Positions 32,806 through 39,936 of a DNA stretch of 64,000 nt are shown here, piece after piece. The position numbers and the translations under genes are program-made. Below the pieces are notes generated by a model. It ran no database searches and had not been told where the DNA came from. It saw only the letters and a list, made by a program, of their open reading frames with translations. The stretch is from PBB1 sp965229345 (GTDB lineage Bacteria > Pseudomonadota > Gammaproteobacteria > Burkholderiales > Burkholderiaceae_C), in assembly GCA_965229345.1 (NCBI GenBank), contig OZ245872.1, positions 3,472,001 through 3,536,000 on the forward strand, in the 5' to 3' direction. Each line of letters opens with the position of its first letter. Positions within the stretch are counted from its first letter, which is position 1.

Positions 32806-35800
32806 GTGAACCCCTTCCTGCGTGCGCGCGAAGAGGCGCTGAAGCTTCGAGAAGAGCTGATCGGCAAGCAGGCAAGGCTACCGGTTTCCTCGAAAGACCT
32901 GCTATCACGGGTCGAAGAGGTCATCGGCGTGCTCGGCATTCAAGAAGTGCCCAAGTCCAGTGGAGTCCTGCGGGGCGCCAAGGCGACGCTCAGGCGCACC
33001 GAGGGCTTCATCTACTGCCGCGACGACTACGACTGGCCCAAAAAGGCCTATCTCATAGCCCACGAGCTAGGGCACTTCAAGCTTGATCCGGATGTCGACG
33101 AAGACGACCTCCATCGCGACGCTGAAGAGTTCGTACCTGCGTCACCCTCGGCGGCACACGTCGAAGCCTATGGGGCAAGGGAACGCGACGAGCTGCAGAA
33201 GAACGTCTTCGGCAGAGAACTGCTATTGCCGCGCCGAGTCGCGCGCGCGATGTTCTTTGCGGGCCAAGGGCCCCGAGAAATCGCGAAGGAACTGGGGATC
33301 CCGTTGGAAGTCGCCCGGCAGCAGGTGCTGGATGCAGTGCTACTACCACCCTACGTGCCGCTGCCTCCAGGGCCCCTTCCAACGCCAAGCGCGGACCAAC
33401 TCAAGGCCATCTACGCGACTGAGAAGCACGTTCATGTGGTGGCAGGCCCAGGAACTGGCAAGACCACCACGCTTGTTCATCGGGTCAAGAAGCTCATCGA
33501 GGAAGACAACGTCGACCCGCGCAAGATTCTGGTCCTCACCTTCACCAACAAAGCCGCGGCGGAGCTGGTCGACAGACTGCAGCGGGCCGGGGTTCGAGGA
33601 GCGTCCGAGATATGGGCAGGAACCTTCCATGCCTTCGGACTGGAGTTCCTGCGCAAGTATTTCCAGCACTTTGAAGTATCGCAAGACGTAGCTGTGGCGG
33701 ACAAGATTACCCAGCTAACGCTCACAGCTCGTGCGCTGGCGAACGCACATCTCGAGTTCTACAAGCGCACAGACGATCCCTACGAATGGCTGCCACCGAT
33801 CCTTGAGGCCGCGCTGCGCGTCAAGGAAGAGCTTGTTCCCATCGACGAGTATCTCTCTGCGGCACTAGATACAACCGATGACGACATAGAACGAGCGCGC
33901 TTCCGCGATGTTGCGACCGTCGCACGTACCTACGAGGACGCTCTCCAAGATCGAGGCATGGTGGACTTCGTCGACCTTGTGGCTATGCCGGCACAGGCCA
34001 TAGCCGCGGACCGAGCGAAATTCACCGATGTTGCAGACCGGTACGAGCATGTGCTGGTGGATGAGTTTCAAGACCTGACACCCGCCATGCTTGCGATGAC
34101 CGCGGAGCTGTCCAGGAACGCTCAGTCCCTCTGGGTTGTGGGGGATGTCCGCCAAGCGATCTATCACTGGCGGGGAGCGTCTTTGGACGCTCTGCTGGGT
34201 TTCGAACGCCGTTTCTCCCGCGCGAAGCGGTACAACCTCGTCGAGAACCGACGCAGCGTGCAGGAAGTGATCGACCTCACCGCATTCGCGGGTGAGGTGC
34301 ACCCCCTTCAGGACGAATTCCCGCTGATCGAAGCCAAGTGCAAACGAGGTTCCGGCAGGCGCAAACCCGTCATCTACCGGTCAACATCTCGGCCTGCAAT
34401 GTGGGCTGGTTTGGCCGACAACATCCGGCGCGACCTCCAAGGTGGAATACCGCTGCGGAACCAGGTGGTACTCGCCCGGAAGGGTGCTGTCGTTGCCGCG
34501 GCTGCCAAGGAGCTTAAGGAAGCCGACATCCCAGTGGTGTACGTCGGCGAGGTGATGGAACGTCAGGAGGTCAAGGACCTGCTGGCGTTCATTCAGCTGG
34601 TTGTCGAACGAAGCCCGCGGGCGTTGCTACGCATCGGCGAACTCGTCGAGCCAAAGATGGGCACCGCAGACATCATGGCGACCCTCCAAGCCGTTGCCGA
34701 CGACAGTTCGCTTCATCGAGCGGAGTGGGTCAATTCAAGCGAGGTTCCCTTGTCTCAGGGCGGGCACGCCAGCAGACGGGCTCTCGCCAACCTGATGCGA
34801 GGCTTCTCCTGGTCTTCAAGCCCATGGGACTTCTTGTGCGAGCTGCTGCTGGAGCGACGATTCCTACTCGCGGACCTCGACGATCCTTCCATTGATGGAC
34901 ACCTTCGCAGGCTGGCTCAGTGGCAGTTCGCCTACATGGCACGCGTGGGCGATGGCGACAGGAAGCGGTCGACCCTGTTCCGTTTGCTCCACCGCATACG
35001 ACTGCGACAGCAGGTCCGCGACATCTATGTGGACCGCGAGCTGCCACCTGAAACAAACGGCTTGGAAGGCGTCAGAGTCCTGACCGTGCATGGCAGTAAA
35101 GGCCTTGAGTTCCAGGCAGTTCACCTCGCTTGTGTGAACGGGCGTGACTTTGCCGGCGACGACGAAGAGAACCCAATGCTGCCGCCTGAAGCCATTCGCA
35201 GCAGCGTGATGCAGCACCGGTTCGAAGCGGAGGTCGAGAAGCACAACCTGCTGTATGTGGCCGTCTCCCGCGCAAAGGATGCAATTTCAATCTTTGAAAA
35301 CAGCAAAGAGTTCCCCTTTGATCATGTAGTCGCGCTTGAGGAGGCAGTGGGAAGTGGAGTCTTGATCGAGCAAGATGGGCCCATCGCGAAAAGCACAACC
35401 GCCTCGGCTACCAGGCCGGCGAGCGGCACTGCGCCAGACTACGTTGGGTATGAGCAGCTCATCGCCTACGATCGCTGCCCCCGTCAGTATCTCTATCGGT
35501 TTGGCATCGAGCTGGGCCACGAGCTGTCGCCGAATCCAGCGCTGCAAGCCCGTGCGCTGGTAAGGCGTACTTTGAGGGCACTCGCCGAGGCCAACCAGTA
35601 CGACAGGCTGGCAGGGACCTTTGCAAATGCATGGGAGCAGGCTCGTCTACCGGAAGCAAGTGCGGACCCCCAGCTATGGTCACAAGCATGGTCAGCCGCA
35701 GTGAACGGCGTCACCTATTTGTCGAAGCTCAACGGCACATTGCTTGAGGCGTCAGCGCATGTTCGACGCCTTGATGTCGGTCTTCCATGGGGTGTGGCGG

Positions 35801-36117
35801 TGCGGGCGCCAGGCGGATGGCACTTGCACTGCGTCGACTTTTATAGCGCGGCGAAAACCACCCTTGAACGGTACGACAAGATTCTTGGCCAGCTGATACA
35901 CCTTACCCCCTTGGGGGACAAGGTAGTCGGCGCTTCATTGCTTGATCTAAGTCGCGCCACCACCCGCGATGTTGTGCCCATCTACGTGACGGAACGTTCG
36001 CTGGTTTCAACACGCTCCCATGGGCTTACGACCGGTGACTTCAGTCCCAGCGGAGACCGCTATCCGTGCGCGCGCTGCGCGTACTCGTATGTCTGCCCCT
36101 CGCTGCCATCCACCTGA
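32806..36117 (+). CDS. ImmA/IrrE metallopeptidase - UvrD-type helicase - Fe-S C-terminus fusion
   Basis: 1103 residues from the GTG at 32806, one base after the previous stop. Residues 60-140: ImmA/IrrE-like zincin with HELGH (86-90) and a third-ligand region near 126-130 (ERDELQKN...LLLP). Residues 200-860: superfamily 1 helicase with Walker A AGPGTGKTTT (213-222), Walker B DEFQD (419-423), GDVRQAIYHWRG (from 446), TVHGSKGLEF (around 760-769) and YVAVSRAKD (about 815). C-terminus: Cys891 plus Cys1088-X2-Cys1091-X5-Cys1097, the iron-sulfur staple of AddB/Cas4-like nucleases. The matching nuclease core is degenerate: VDFYS at 1010-1014 has Tyr where the DYK lysine is expected. Predicted DNA-acting effector with a proteolytic sensor. 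Confidence 0.82.
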   Translation: MNPFLRAREEALKLREELIGKQARLPVSSKDLLSRVEEVIGVLGIQEVPKSSGVLRGAKATLRRTEGFIYCRDDYDWPKKAYLIAHELGHFKLDPDVDEDDLHRDAEEFVPASPSAAHVEAYGARERDELQKNVFGRELLLPRRVARAMFFAGQGPREIAKELGIPLEVARQQVLDAVLLPPYVPLPPGPLPTPSADQLKAIYATEKHVHVVAGPGTGKTTTLVHRVKKLIEEDNVDPRKILVLTFTNKAAAELVDRLQRAGVRGASEIWAGTFHAFGLEFLRKYFQHFEVSQDVAVADKITQLTLTARALANAHLEFYKRTDDPYEWLPPILEAALRVKEELVPIDEYLSAALDTTDDDIERARFRDVATVARTYEDALQDRGMVDFVDLVAMPAQAIAADRAKFTDVADRYEHVLVDEFQDLTPAMLAMTAELSRNAQSLWVVGDVRQAIYHWRGASLDALLGFERRFSRAKRYNLVENRRSVQEVIDLTAFAGEVHPLQDEFPLIEAKCKRGSGRRKPVIYRSTSRPAMWAGLADNIRRDLQGGIPLRNQVVLARKGAVVAAAAKELKEADIPVVYVGEVMERQEVKDLLAFIQLVVERSPRALLRIGELVEPKMGTADIMATLQAVADDSSLHRAEWVNSSEVPLSQGGHASRRALANLMRGFSWSSSPWDFLCELLLERRFLLADLDDPSIDGHLRRLAQWQFAYMARVGDGDRKRSTLFRLLHRIRLRQQVRDIYVDRELPPETNGLEGVRVLTVHGSKGLEFQAVHLACVNGRDFAGDDEENPMLPPEAIRSSVMQHRFEAEVEKHNLLYVAVSRAKDAISIFENSKEFPFDHVVALEEAVGSGVLIEQDGPIAKSTTASATRPASGTAPDYVGYEQLIAYDRCPRQYLYRFGIELGHELSPNPALQARALVRRTLRALAEANQYDRLAGTFANAWEQARLPEASADPQLWSQAWSAAVNGVTYLSKLNGTLLEASAHVRRLDVGLPWGVAVRAPGGWHLHCVDFYSAAKTTLERYDKILGQLIHLTPLGDKVVGASLLDLSRATTRDVVPIYVTERSLVSTRSHGLTTGDFSPSGDRYPCARCAYSYVCPSLPST

Positions 36118-36174
36118 GGTTTTCGAGGTCAGAGCGATTCGGGTTTGGAGAACATGCGTCGATTGAATAGGTGA

Positions 36175-36195
36175 GGGCCACATGTTGCATGGCCC
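36175..36195 (+). other. Hairpin between helicase gene and ubiquitin-like gene
   Basis: GGGCCA (36175-36180) and TGGCCC (36190-36195) pair around a nine-base loop, 14 bases before the start of the ubiquitin-like gene. No U-tract. It could set the ratio between the effector gene and the conjugation genes, or shelter the ribosome site. Inference only. Confidence 0.4.
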
Positions 36196-36209
36196 GCTGA
36201 AAGAAGACC

Positions 36210-36692
36210 ATGACCCAAGTTTTCCTGCAGTCTGAACTGCTCTCCGACGTCGAAGTTCTGGAGCTCCATGAGGGTGCCACGAAGCATGACCTGCGCCAGG
36301 CTTGCCTAGCTCGCATGCCCACCAGCGAGCACCATGAAGCGCTCATCCTCTTCATCGAGGACGATGACGACGAGGGCGCCATCGACAAGCTCAAGGCCAT
36401 CTCCGACGGCCTGCGCCTGCACCTGCACCGCCTCAAGGCGATCACAGTTAGCGTTCGCTACGCCGGCCGTGAAGCGCACCGTACCTTCCGTCCCAACGCC
36501 ACCATCGCCCGCGTCAAGCGCTGGGCTACGGATGAGTTCGGCATCGTCGCCTCCGACGCTGCCGAACTGATGCTGCAGATTGCCGGCACCGACGTTCGCC
36601 CGGACTCGGACGTGCACCTCGGCAGCCTGGTCAAGGCACCCCACCACTCGGTCAGCTTCGACCTGGTGCCTGCGCCTCGCGTCAACGGCTAA
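36210..36692 (+). CDS. Ubiquitin-like (beta-grasp) protein
   Basis: 160 residues. The second half (about residues 77-157) has the beta-grasp pattern of ubiquitin: strand ITVSVRYAG, strand HRTFRPNATI, helix IARVKRWATDEFG, then LMLQIAGTDVRPD, and a C-terminal strand SVSFDLVPAP. The first half (1-76) may be a second, diverged beta-grasp unit. The chain ends VNG, so a single terminal Gly, not the usual Gly-Gly. Together with the next three genes (E2, JAB, E1) it looks like the conjugated modifier. It starts 92 bases after the helicase gene. Confidence 0.78.
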   Translation: MTQVFLQSELLSDVEVLELHEGATKHDLRQACLARMPTSEHHEALILFIEDDDDEGAIDKLKAISDGLRLHLHRLKAITVSVRYAGREAHRTFRPNATIARVKRWATDEFGIVASDAAELMLQIAGTDVRPDSDVHLGSLVKAPHHSVSFDLVPAPRVNG

Positions 36693-36701
36693 GAGAACGC
36701 T

Positions 36702-37151
36702 ATGAATCCGGAACTCCAAGCGCTGGAGGCGCACCTCGCTCAGGGCCGGTTCAAGGCGGGAGCCAGTCGCGGAAGGTGGCGATTGGTCACCCTCGCCTGG
36801 CCGAACGCATTTATTGAAGTGTTCGACCGTGAAGGTCGCCCCACCTGCATCCGATTCGAGTGCAGCGGCTATCCAGCTCGGCCGCCCCAGGGGACGCCGT
36901 GGGACCGCAGCGCGCAGCAACAACTCCCTGGGAATCTCTGGCCTCGCGGCGGCCGCGTGTCGCAGGTGTTCAACCCCGGCTGGAAGGGCGGCGCGGCGCT
37001 CTACATCCCATGTGATCGGGAGTCCATCGCGGGCCACGACAACTGGTACGCCGAGCTGCCCCACCTCATCTGGAACCCCGCGCGCGGGCTCGTCCAGTAC
37101 GTTGAAGCAATCCACGAGGTCCTGCAAAGCCATGAACTCCAACCGACTTGA
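36702..37151 (+). CDS. E2-like conjugating protein
   Basis: 149 residues, the size of a minimal UBC fold. After beta strands (RLVTLAWPNAFIEVFDR; FECSGYPARPPQGTPWD) comes FNPGWKGGAALYIPCDRES with Cys104 as the likely acceptor, then the C-terminal helices (NPARGLVQYVEAIHEVL). YPARPP resembles the E2 YPFxPP strand. An HPN motif is not seen, so it is a diverged E2. It starts nine bases after the ubiquitin-like gene and overlaps the isopeptidase gene by 20 bases. Confidence 0.75.
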   Translation: MNPELQALEAHLAQGRFKAGASRGRWRLVTLAWPNAFIEVFDREGRPTCIRFECSGYPARPPQGTPWDRSAQQQLPGNLWPRGGRVSQVFNPGWKGGAALYIPCDRESIAGHDNWYAELPHLIWNPARGLVQYVEAIHEVLQSHELQPT

Positions 37152-37605
37152 AGTACCTAAGGCGACGTGGCTTGACCTGATGGCAGACCTTCGCCAACGC
37201 GGGGGTGGAAAGCGGGAGTCGGGAGCGTTCTTGCTAGGGCAGATGCAGGGGTATACCCGGCATGTGCGTTCATGGGTGGCATACGACGACCTCGACCCGG
37301 AAGCGCTGAGGAAGGACTACGTGAGGTTGGGAACGGCAGCCTTCACGAAGCTGTGGGCGTTGTGCGAAGCGCGCCAGCAAGTAGTAGTGGCAGACGTGCA
37401 CACCCACCCCCGAGAGCCGCATCAAAGCCTGTCCGATCGGACCAATCCGATGGTCTCCCAGGCTGGCCATATTGCGTTGATCGTACCGAGGTATGCGCAG
37501 GGCAAGGTGACGCCCCGCTCAGTCAGCGTCAACGTCTACCTCGGCGCGAAGAGCTGGGCCAGCTATCTCGACCGCGAGGCCGAGGCACGCGTTTTCCTGG
37601 TTTGA
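37132..37605 (+). CDS. JAB/JAMM (MPN+) isopeptidase
   Basis: 157 residues from the ATG at 37132, overlapping the E2 gene end. The zinc metallopeptidase motif is complete: Glu29 (RESGAFLLG), His90-Thr-His92 (VHTHPREPHQ), Ser99 and Asp102 (SLSD). Spacing between the second His and the Ser is six residues, one less than in AMSH. It would mature the ubiquitin-like tail or remove conjugates, as JAB enzymes do in type II CBASS and Bil systems. A longer frame upstream to 36814 is out of context. Confidence 0.85.
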   Translation: MNSNRLEVPKATWLDLMADLRQRGGGKRESGAFLLGQMQGYTRHVRSWVAYDDLDPEALRKDYVRLGTAAFTKLWALCEARQQVVVADVHTHPREPHQSLSDRTNPMVSQAGHIALIVPRYAQGKVTPRSVSVNVYLGAKSWASYLDREAEARVFLV

Positions 37606-37610
37606 AGGAG
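37605..37610 (+). promoter_or_regulatory. Strong ribosome site of the E1-like gene
   Basis: AAGGAG eight bases before the ATG at 37619, the strongest in the island operon, suggesting independent high initiation of the E1-like gene. Confidence 0.6.
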
Positions 37611-37618
37611 ATACCCGC

Positions 37619-38890
37619 ATGCATGCAGATTCGTTCCATCGGCTGATGAAGCTGCTCATCGACAGCGGCGAGGTCGCGACCATCGACGAGGCAATTACTA
37701 CCTTCGCTGGCTACGGCGTGCGCCTGGTACTCGGGGATGACGTTGCCCAGGACCGAGGGCTCCAGATCATGGCACTGACAGTCATCAACACTGCAGCGAG
37801 GAGCTTCCAGGGCAACGTCCACATCGTCGGCGACCTCAGCTTGACGCTCACCGTGCCTGGATTTGAAGGTTCTAGTCTGGCCTCATTTGTCGAATGGGCA
37901 GGGGTGAACGTCGTCTGCATCCATGCTGACGCATGGCCGGAGATTCGAGTGGGCCGTTGTACGGACCCGGCTGGTCGAATTTCGCTGGAGCCGTGGGCGG
38001 CGGGGTGGAGGTTTGGCATCGGCCCGTCGCCCGAATCAAATCAAGCAGTGTTTGCGCCGGCCTGTATCGCAGCCGCATCGCTTGCTGTAAGCGAGGCCTT
38101 CTCGCTGCTCCGCAACGACAACCCGTATGCGGGACGCCGCCCCCTGTCGCTATCCCTCTGGTCGATGAAGGCCGATGCAGCGCAACCTCCTGACGATGTC
38201 TGTACCGCGGTTCGCGGTGACCTATGGATCGTCGGACTTGGTCACCTAGGGCAGGCCTACTGCTGGACGCTCAGCATGATGGAGCGCAGCAGCTTCACAC
38301 GACTGGTTCTGCAGGACGTAGACGACATCACCCAATCGACCCTAACCACTTCGGTGCTGTCAGGCCCAAGCAGCTGCGGTTACAAGAAGACCAGGGTTGT
38401 GTCCTCCTGGATGGAGGCGCGCGGCTTTGACACGAGGTTGGTTGAGCGGCGGTTCGACGCCAGTACCCGCATCGCGCCGGGAGAGCCAACGACGGCGCTT
38501 TTCGGCGTGGATAACCCCGGCGCGCGCCGCGCGTGCGAAGACGCCGGCTTCTCTTTGGTGTTGGACGCCGGCCTCGGGGCGGGCTACCGAGATTTCAGGG
38601 CACTTCGCGTACGCGGATTTCCGGGCACCTCTTCCGCGTCACGCATCTGGGCAATTGACACCATGGGAGCCTCGTTGCCGCTGGCGCCTGCGTATCGTGC
38701 GCTCCTACAGACCGGAAGTGACCCGTGCGGGGTCACAACGTTGGCAACTAGATCCGTCGGTGCTCCCTTTGTAGGCTGCTACGCCGCCGCGATGCTTTTG
38801 GCTGAACTCCTTAGGCGGCAGGCCGGTCTTCCTGCAAACAACGTAATTGACGTCAGCCTTCGGACACCAGATCGACTGGAAATTGGTTGA
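37619..38890 (+). CDS. E1-like (ThiF-fold) ubiquitin-activating protein
   Basis: 423 residues. The C-terminal half is a ThiF/E1 adenylation domain: Rossmann loop LWIVGLGHLGQAY (about 200-215), LQDVDDITQSTL with the ribose-binding Asp, YKKTRVV, and a candidate transfer cysteine Cys370 (SDPCGVTTLATRS). The N-terminal 195 residues have no family I can name. It lies 13 bases after the isopeptidase gene and is the last gene of the operon. It should adenylate the ubiquitin-like C-terminus and pass it to the E2. Confidence 0.82.
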   Translation: MHADSFHRLMKLLIDSGEVATIDEAITTFAGYGVRLVLGDDVAQDRGLQIMALTVINTAARSFQGNVHIVGDLSLTLTVPGFEGSSLASFVEWAGVNVVCIHADAWPEIRVGRCTDPAGRISLEPWAAGWRFGIGPSPESNQAVFAPACIAAASLAVSEAFSLLRNDNPYAGRRPLSLSLWSMKADAAQPPDDVCTAVRGDLWIVGLGHLGQAYCWTLSMMERSSFTRLVLQDVDDITQSTLTTSVLSGPSSCGYKKTRVVSSWMEARGFDTRLVERRFDASTRIAPGEPTTALFGVDNPGARRACEDAGFSLVLDAGLGAGYRDFRALRVRGFPGTSSASRIWAIDTMGASLPLAPAYRALLQTGSDPCGVTTLATRSVGAPFVGCYAAAMLLAELLRRQAGLPANNVIDVSLRTPDRLEIG

Positions 38891-39196
38891 CAGTGGGGCA
38901 TCGCCTATCGACTTCAGCTTTAGAAAGTGCAGCGGTCACTCAACCAGCACCCTGTCGAATGACCGGTATCGGCTTTAGCGGTCACTGGACCGCCAAGTCC
39001 TAGCGTCAGCAACCAGTCAGCAGGCGGCTGGCCGCAATAAACCGCTGGGGGAGGTGATCGGCCTCGCCAATGACTGCCCCATTGCGCCCCATTGGCGACA
39101 CCTTCGCACGGCACGCCGACATGACTTGATGTCTTCCCCGAACAGAGCGTTACTGGTGTGGCGCCGCAATACCGCGGCGTCCCAACAGGAAATGCA
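38891..39196. other. 306-base spacer with a 10-base direct repeat
   Basis: AGCGGTCACT occurs at 38931-38940 and 38977-38986, each preceded nearby by GCTTTAG. No gene. The spacer separates the ubiquitin-like operon from the recombinase module and may be an old junction. Confidence 0.5.
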
Positions 39197-39541
39197 ATGA
39201 ACATCAAGGCCACTCGCAAGACCGCCCAACCAGCCCGCAAGGCCGCCGCACCCGCCAAACCAGCCTCAGCCGCCAAAACCCCCAAGCGCGCTGTCCGTGC
39301 CTCAAAGACCAAACCTCTGCCCGTCGCCGCCTCGGCCGGCTCAAAGCAATCCCAATTGCTCACGATGCTGCGTTCCCCCGCCGGCGCCACGATCGAGCAG
39401 ATGACCGGCGCCACCGGTTGGCAGGCCCACTCGGTTCGGGGTGTCATCAGCGGCGTCCTGCGCAAGCGGCTCGGGCTGAACGTGGTCTGCACGCCGGCCC
39501 CCGCCGGTGGGGCTCGCATCTACCGGGTTGCTTCCGCATGA
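39197..39541 (+). CDS. DUF3489 protein
   Basis: 114 residues from the ATG at 39197 (AGGA upstream). A Lys/Ala-rich, disordered N-terminus (residues 1-45) precedes a helix-turn-helix-like DUF3489 domain (LLTMLRSPAGATIEQMTGATG...). This family is almost always next to DUF2924 and a large serine recombinase, and probably binds DNA. It overlaps the DUF2924 gene by four bases. Confidence 0.85.
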   Translation: MNIKATRKTAQPARKAAAPAKPASAAKTPKRAVRASKTKPLPVAASAGSKQSQLLTMLRSPAGATIEQMTGATGWQAHSVRGVISGVLRKRLGLNVVCTPAPAGGARIYRVASA

Positions 39542-39936
39542 CCTTGCCCGCCCTGACGGAGTTGATGGCGTTGGACCGCCCTGCCCTGGCCCAGCGCTGG
39601 GAGAGCGCCTTCGGTGTCCCGGCACCGAAGAGCTGCCAGGCCACGTTGCTGCGGCAGGCGCTGGCCTGGCAGGCCCAGATGAGCCTTCTGAAGGCTCAGG
39701 TCGGGGCCCGGGAGGCCGATCGAGGCACCCGGGCGCTGCGGTCCTCCCCGTCGTCCGGTGCCATCACCCCGGGCACCAGTCTGCTGCGCGAGTGGCAGGG
39801 CCGTACCCACCATGTGGTGGCTGTGTCCGGTGGCTTCGAGTACGACGGCCGGGTCTGGCGCAGCCTCACTGCGATTGCTCGGGCGATCACCGGGGTCTCC
39901 TGGTCCGGGCCGCTGTTCTTCGGCTTGCGCTCATGA
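39538..39936 (+). CDS. DUF2924 protein
   Basis: 132 residues with the family core (ALDRPALAQRWESAFGVP; then HHVVAVSGGFEYDGRVWRSL and SLTAIARAITG). It is coupled by ATGA to both neighbours (starts 39538, next starts 39933). It is a common partner of integrating recombinases and may be a recombination accessory; exact function unknown. Confidence 0.85.
   Translation: MTLPALTELMALDRPALAQRWESAFGVPAPKSCQATLLRQALAWQAQMSLLKAQVGAREADRGTRALRSSPSSGAITPGTSLLREWQGRTHHVVAVSGGFEYDGRVWRSLTAIARAITGVSWSGPLFFGLRS

Noticed and set aside
36814..37131. N-terminal extension of the JAB gene
   Set aside because: The extension is the E2 gene read in another frame; the ATG at 37132 gives the normal JAB N-terminus.
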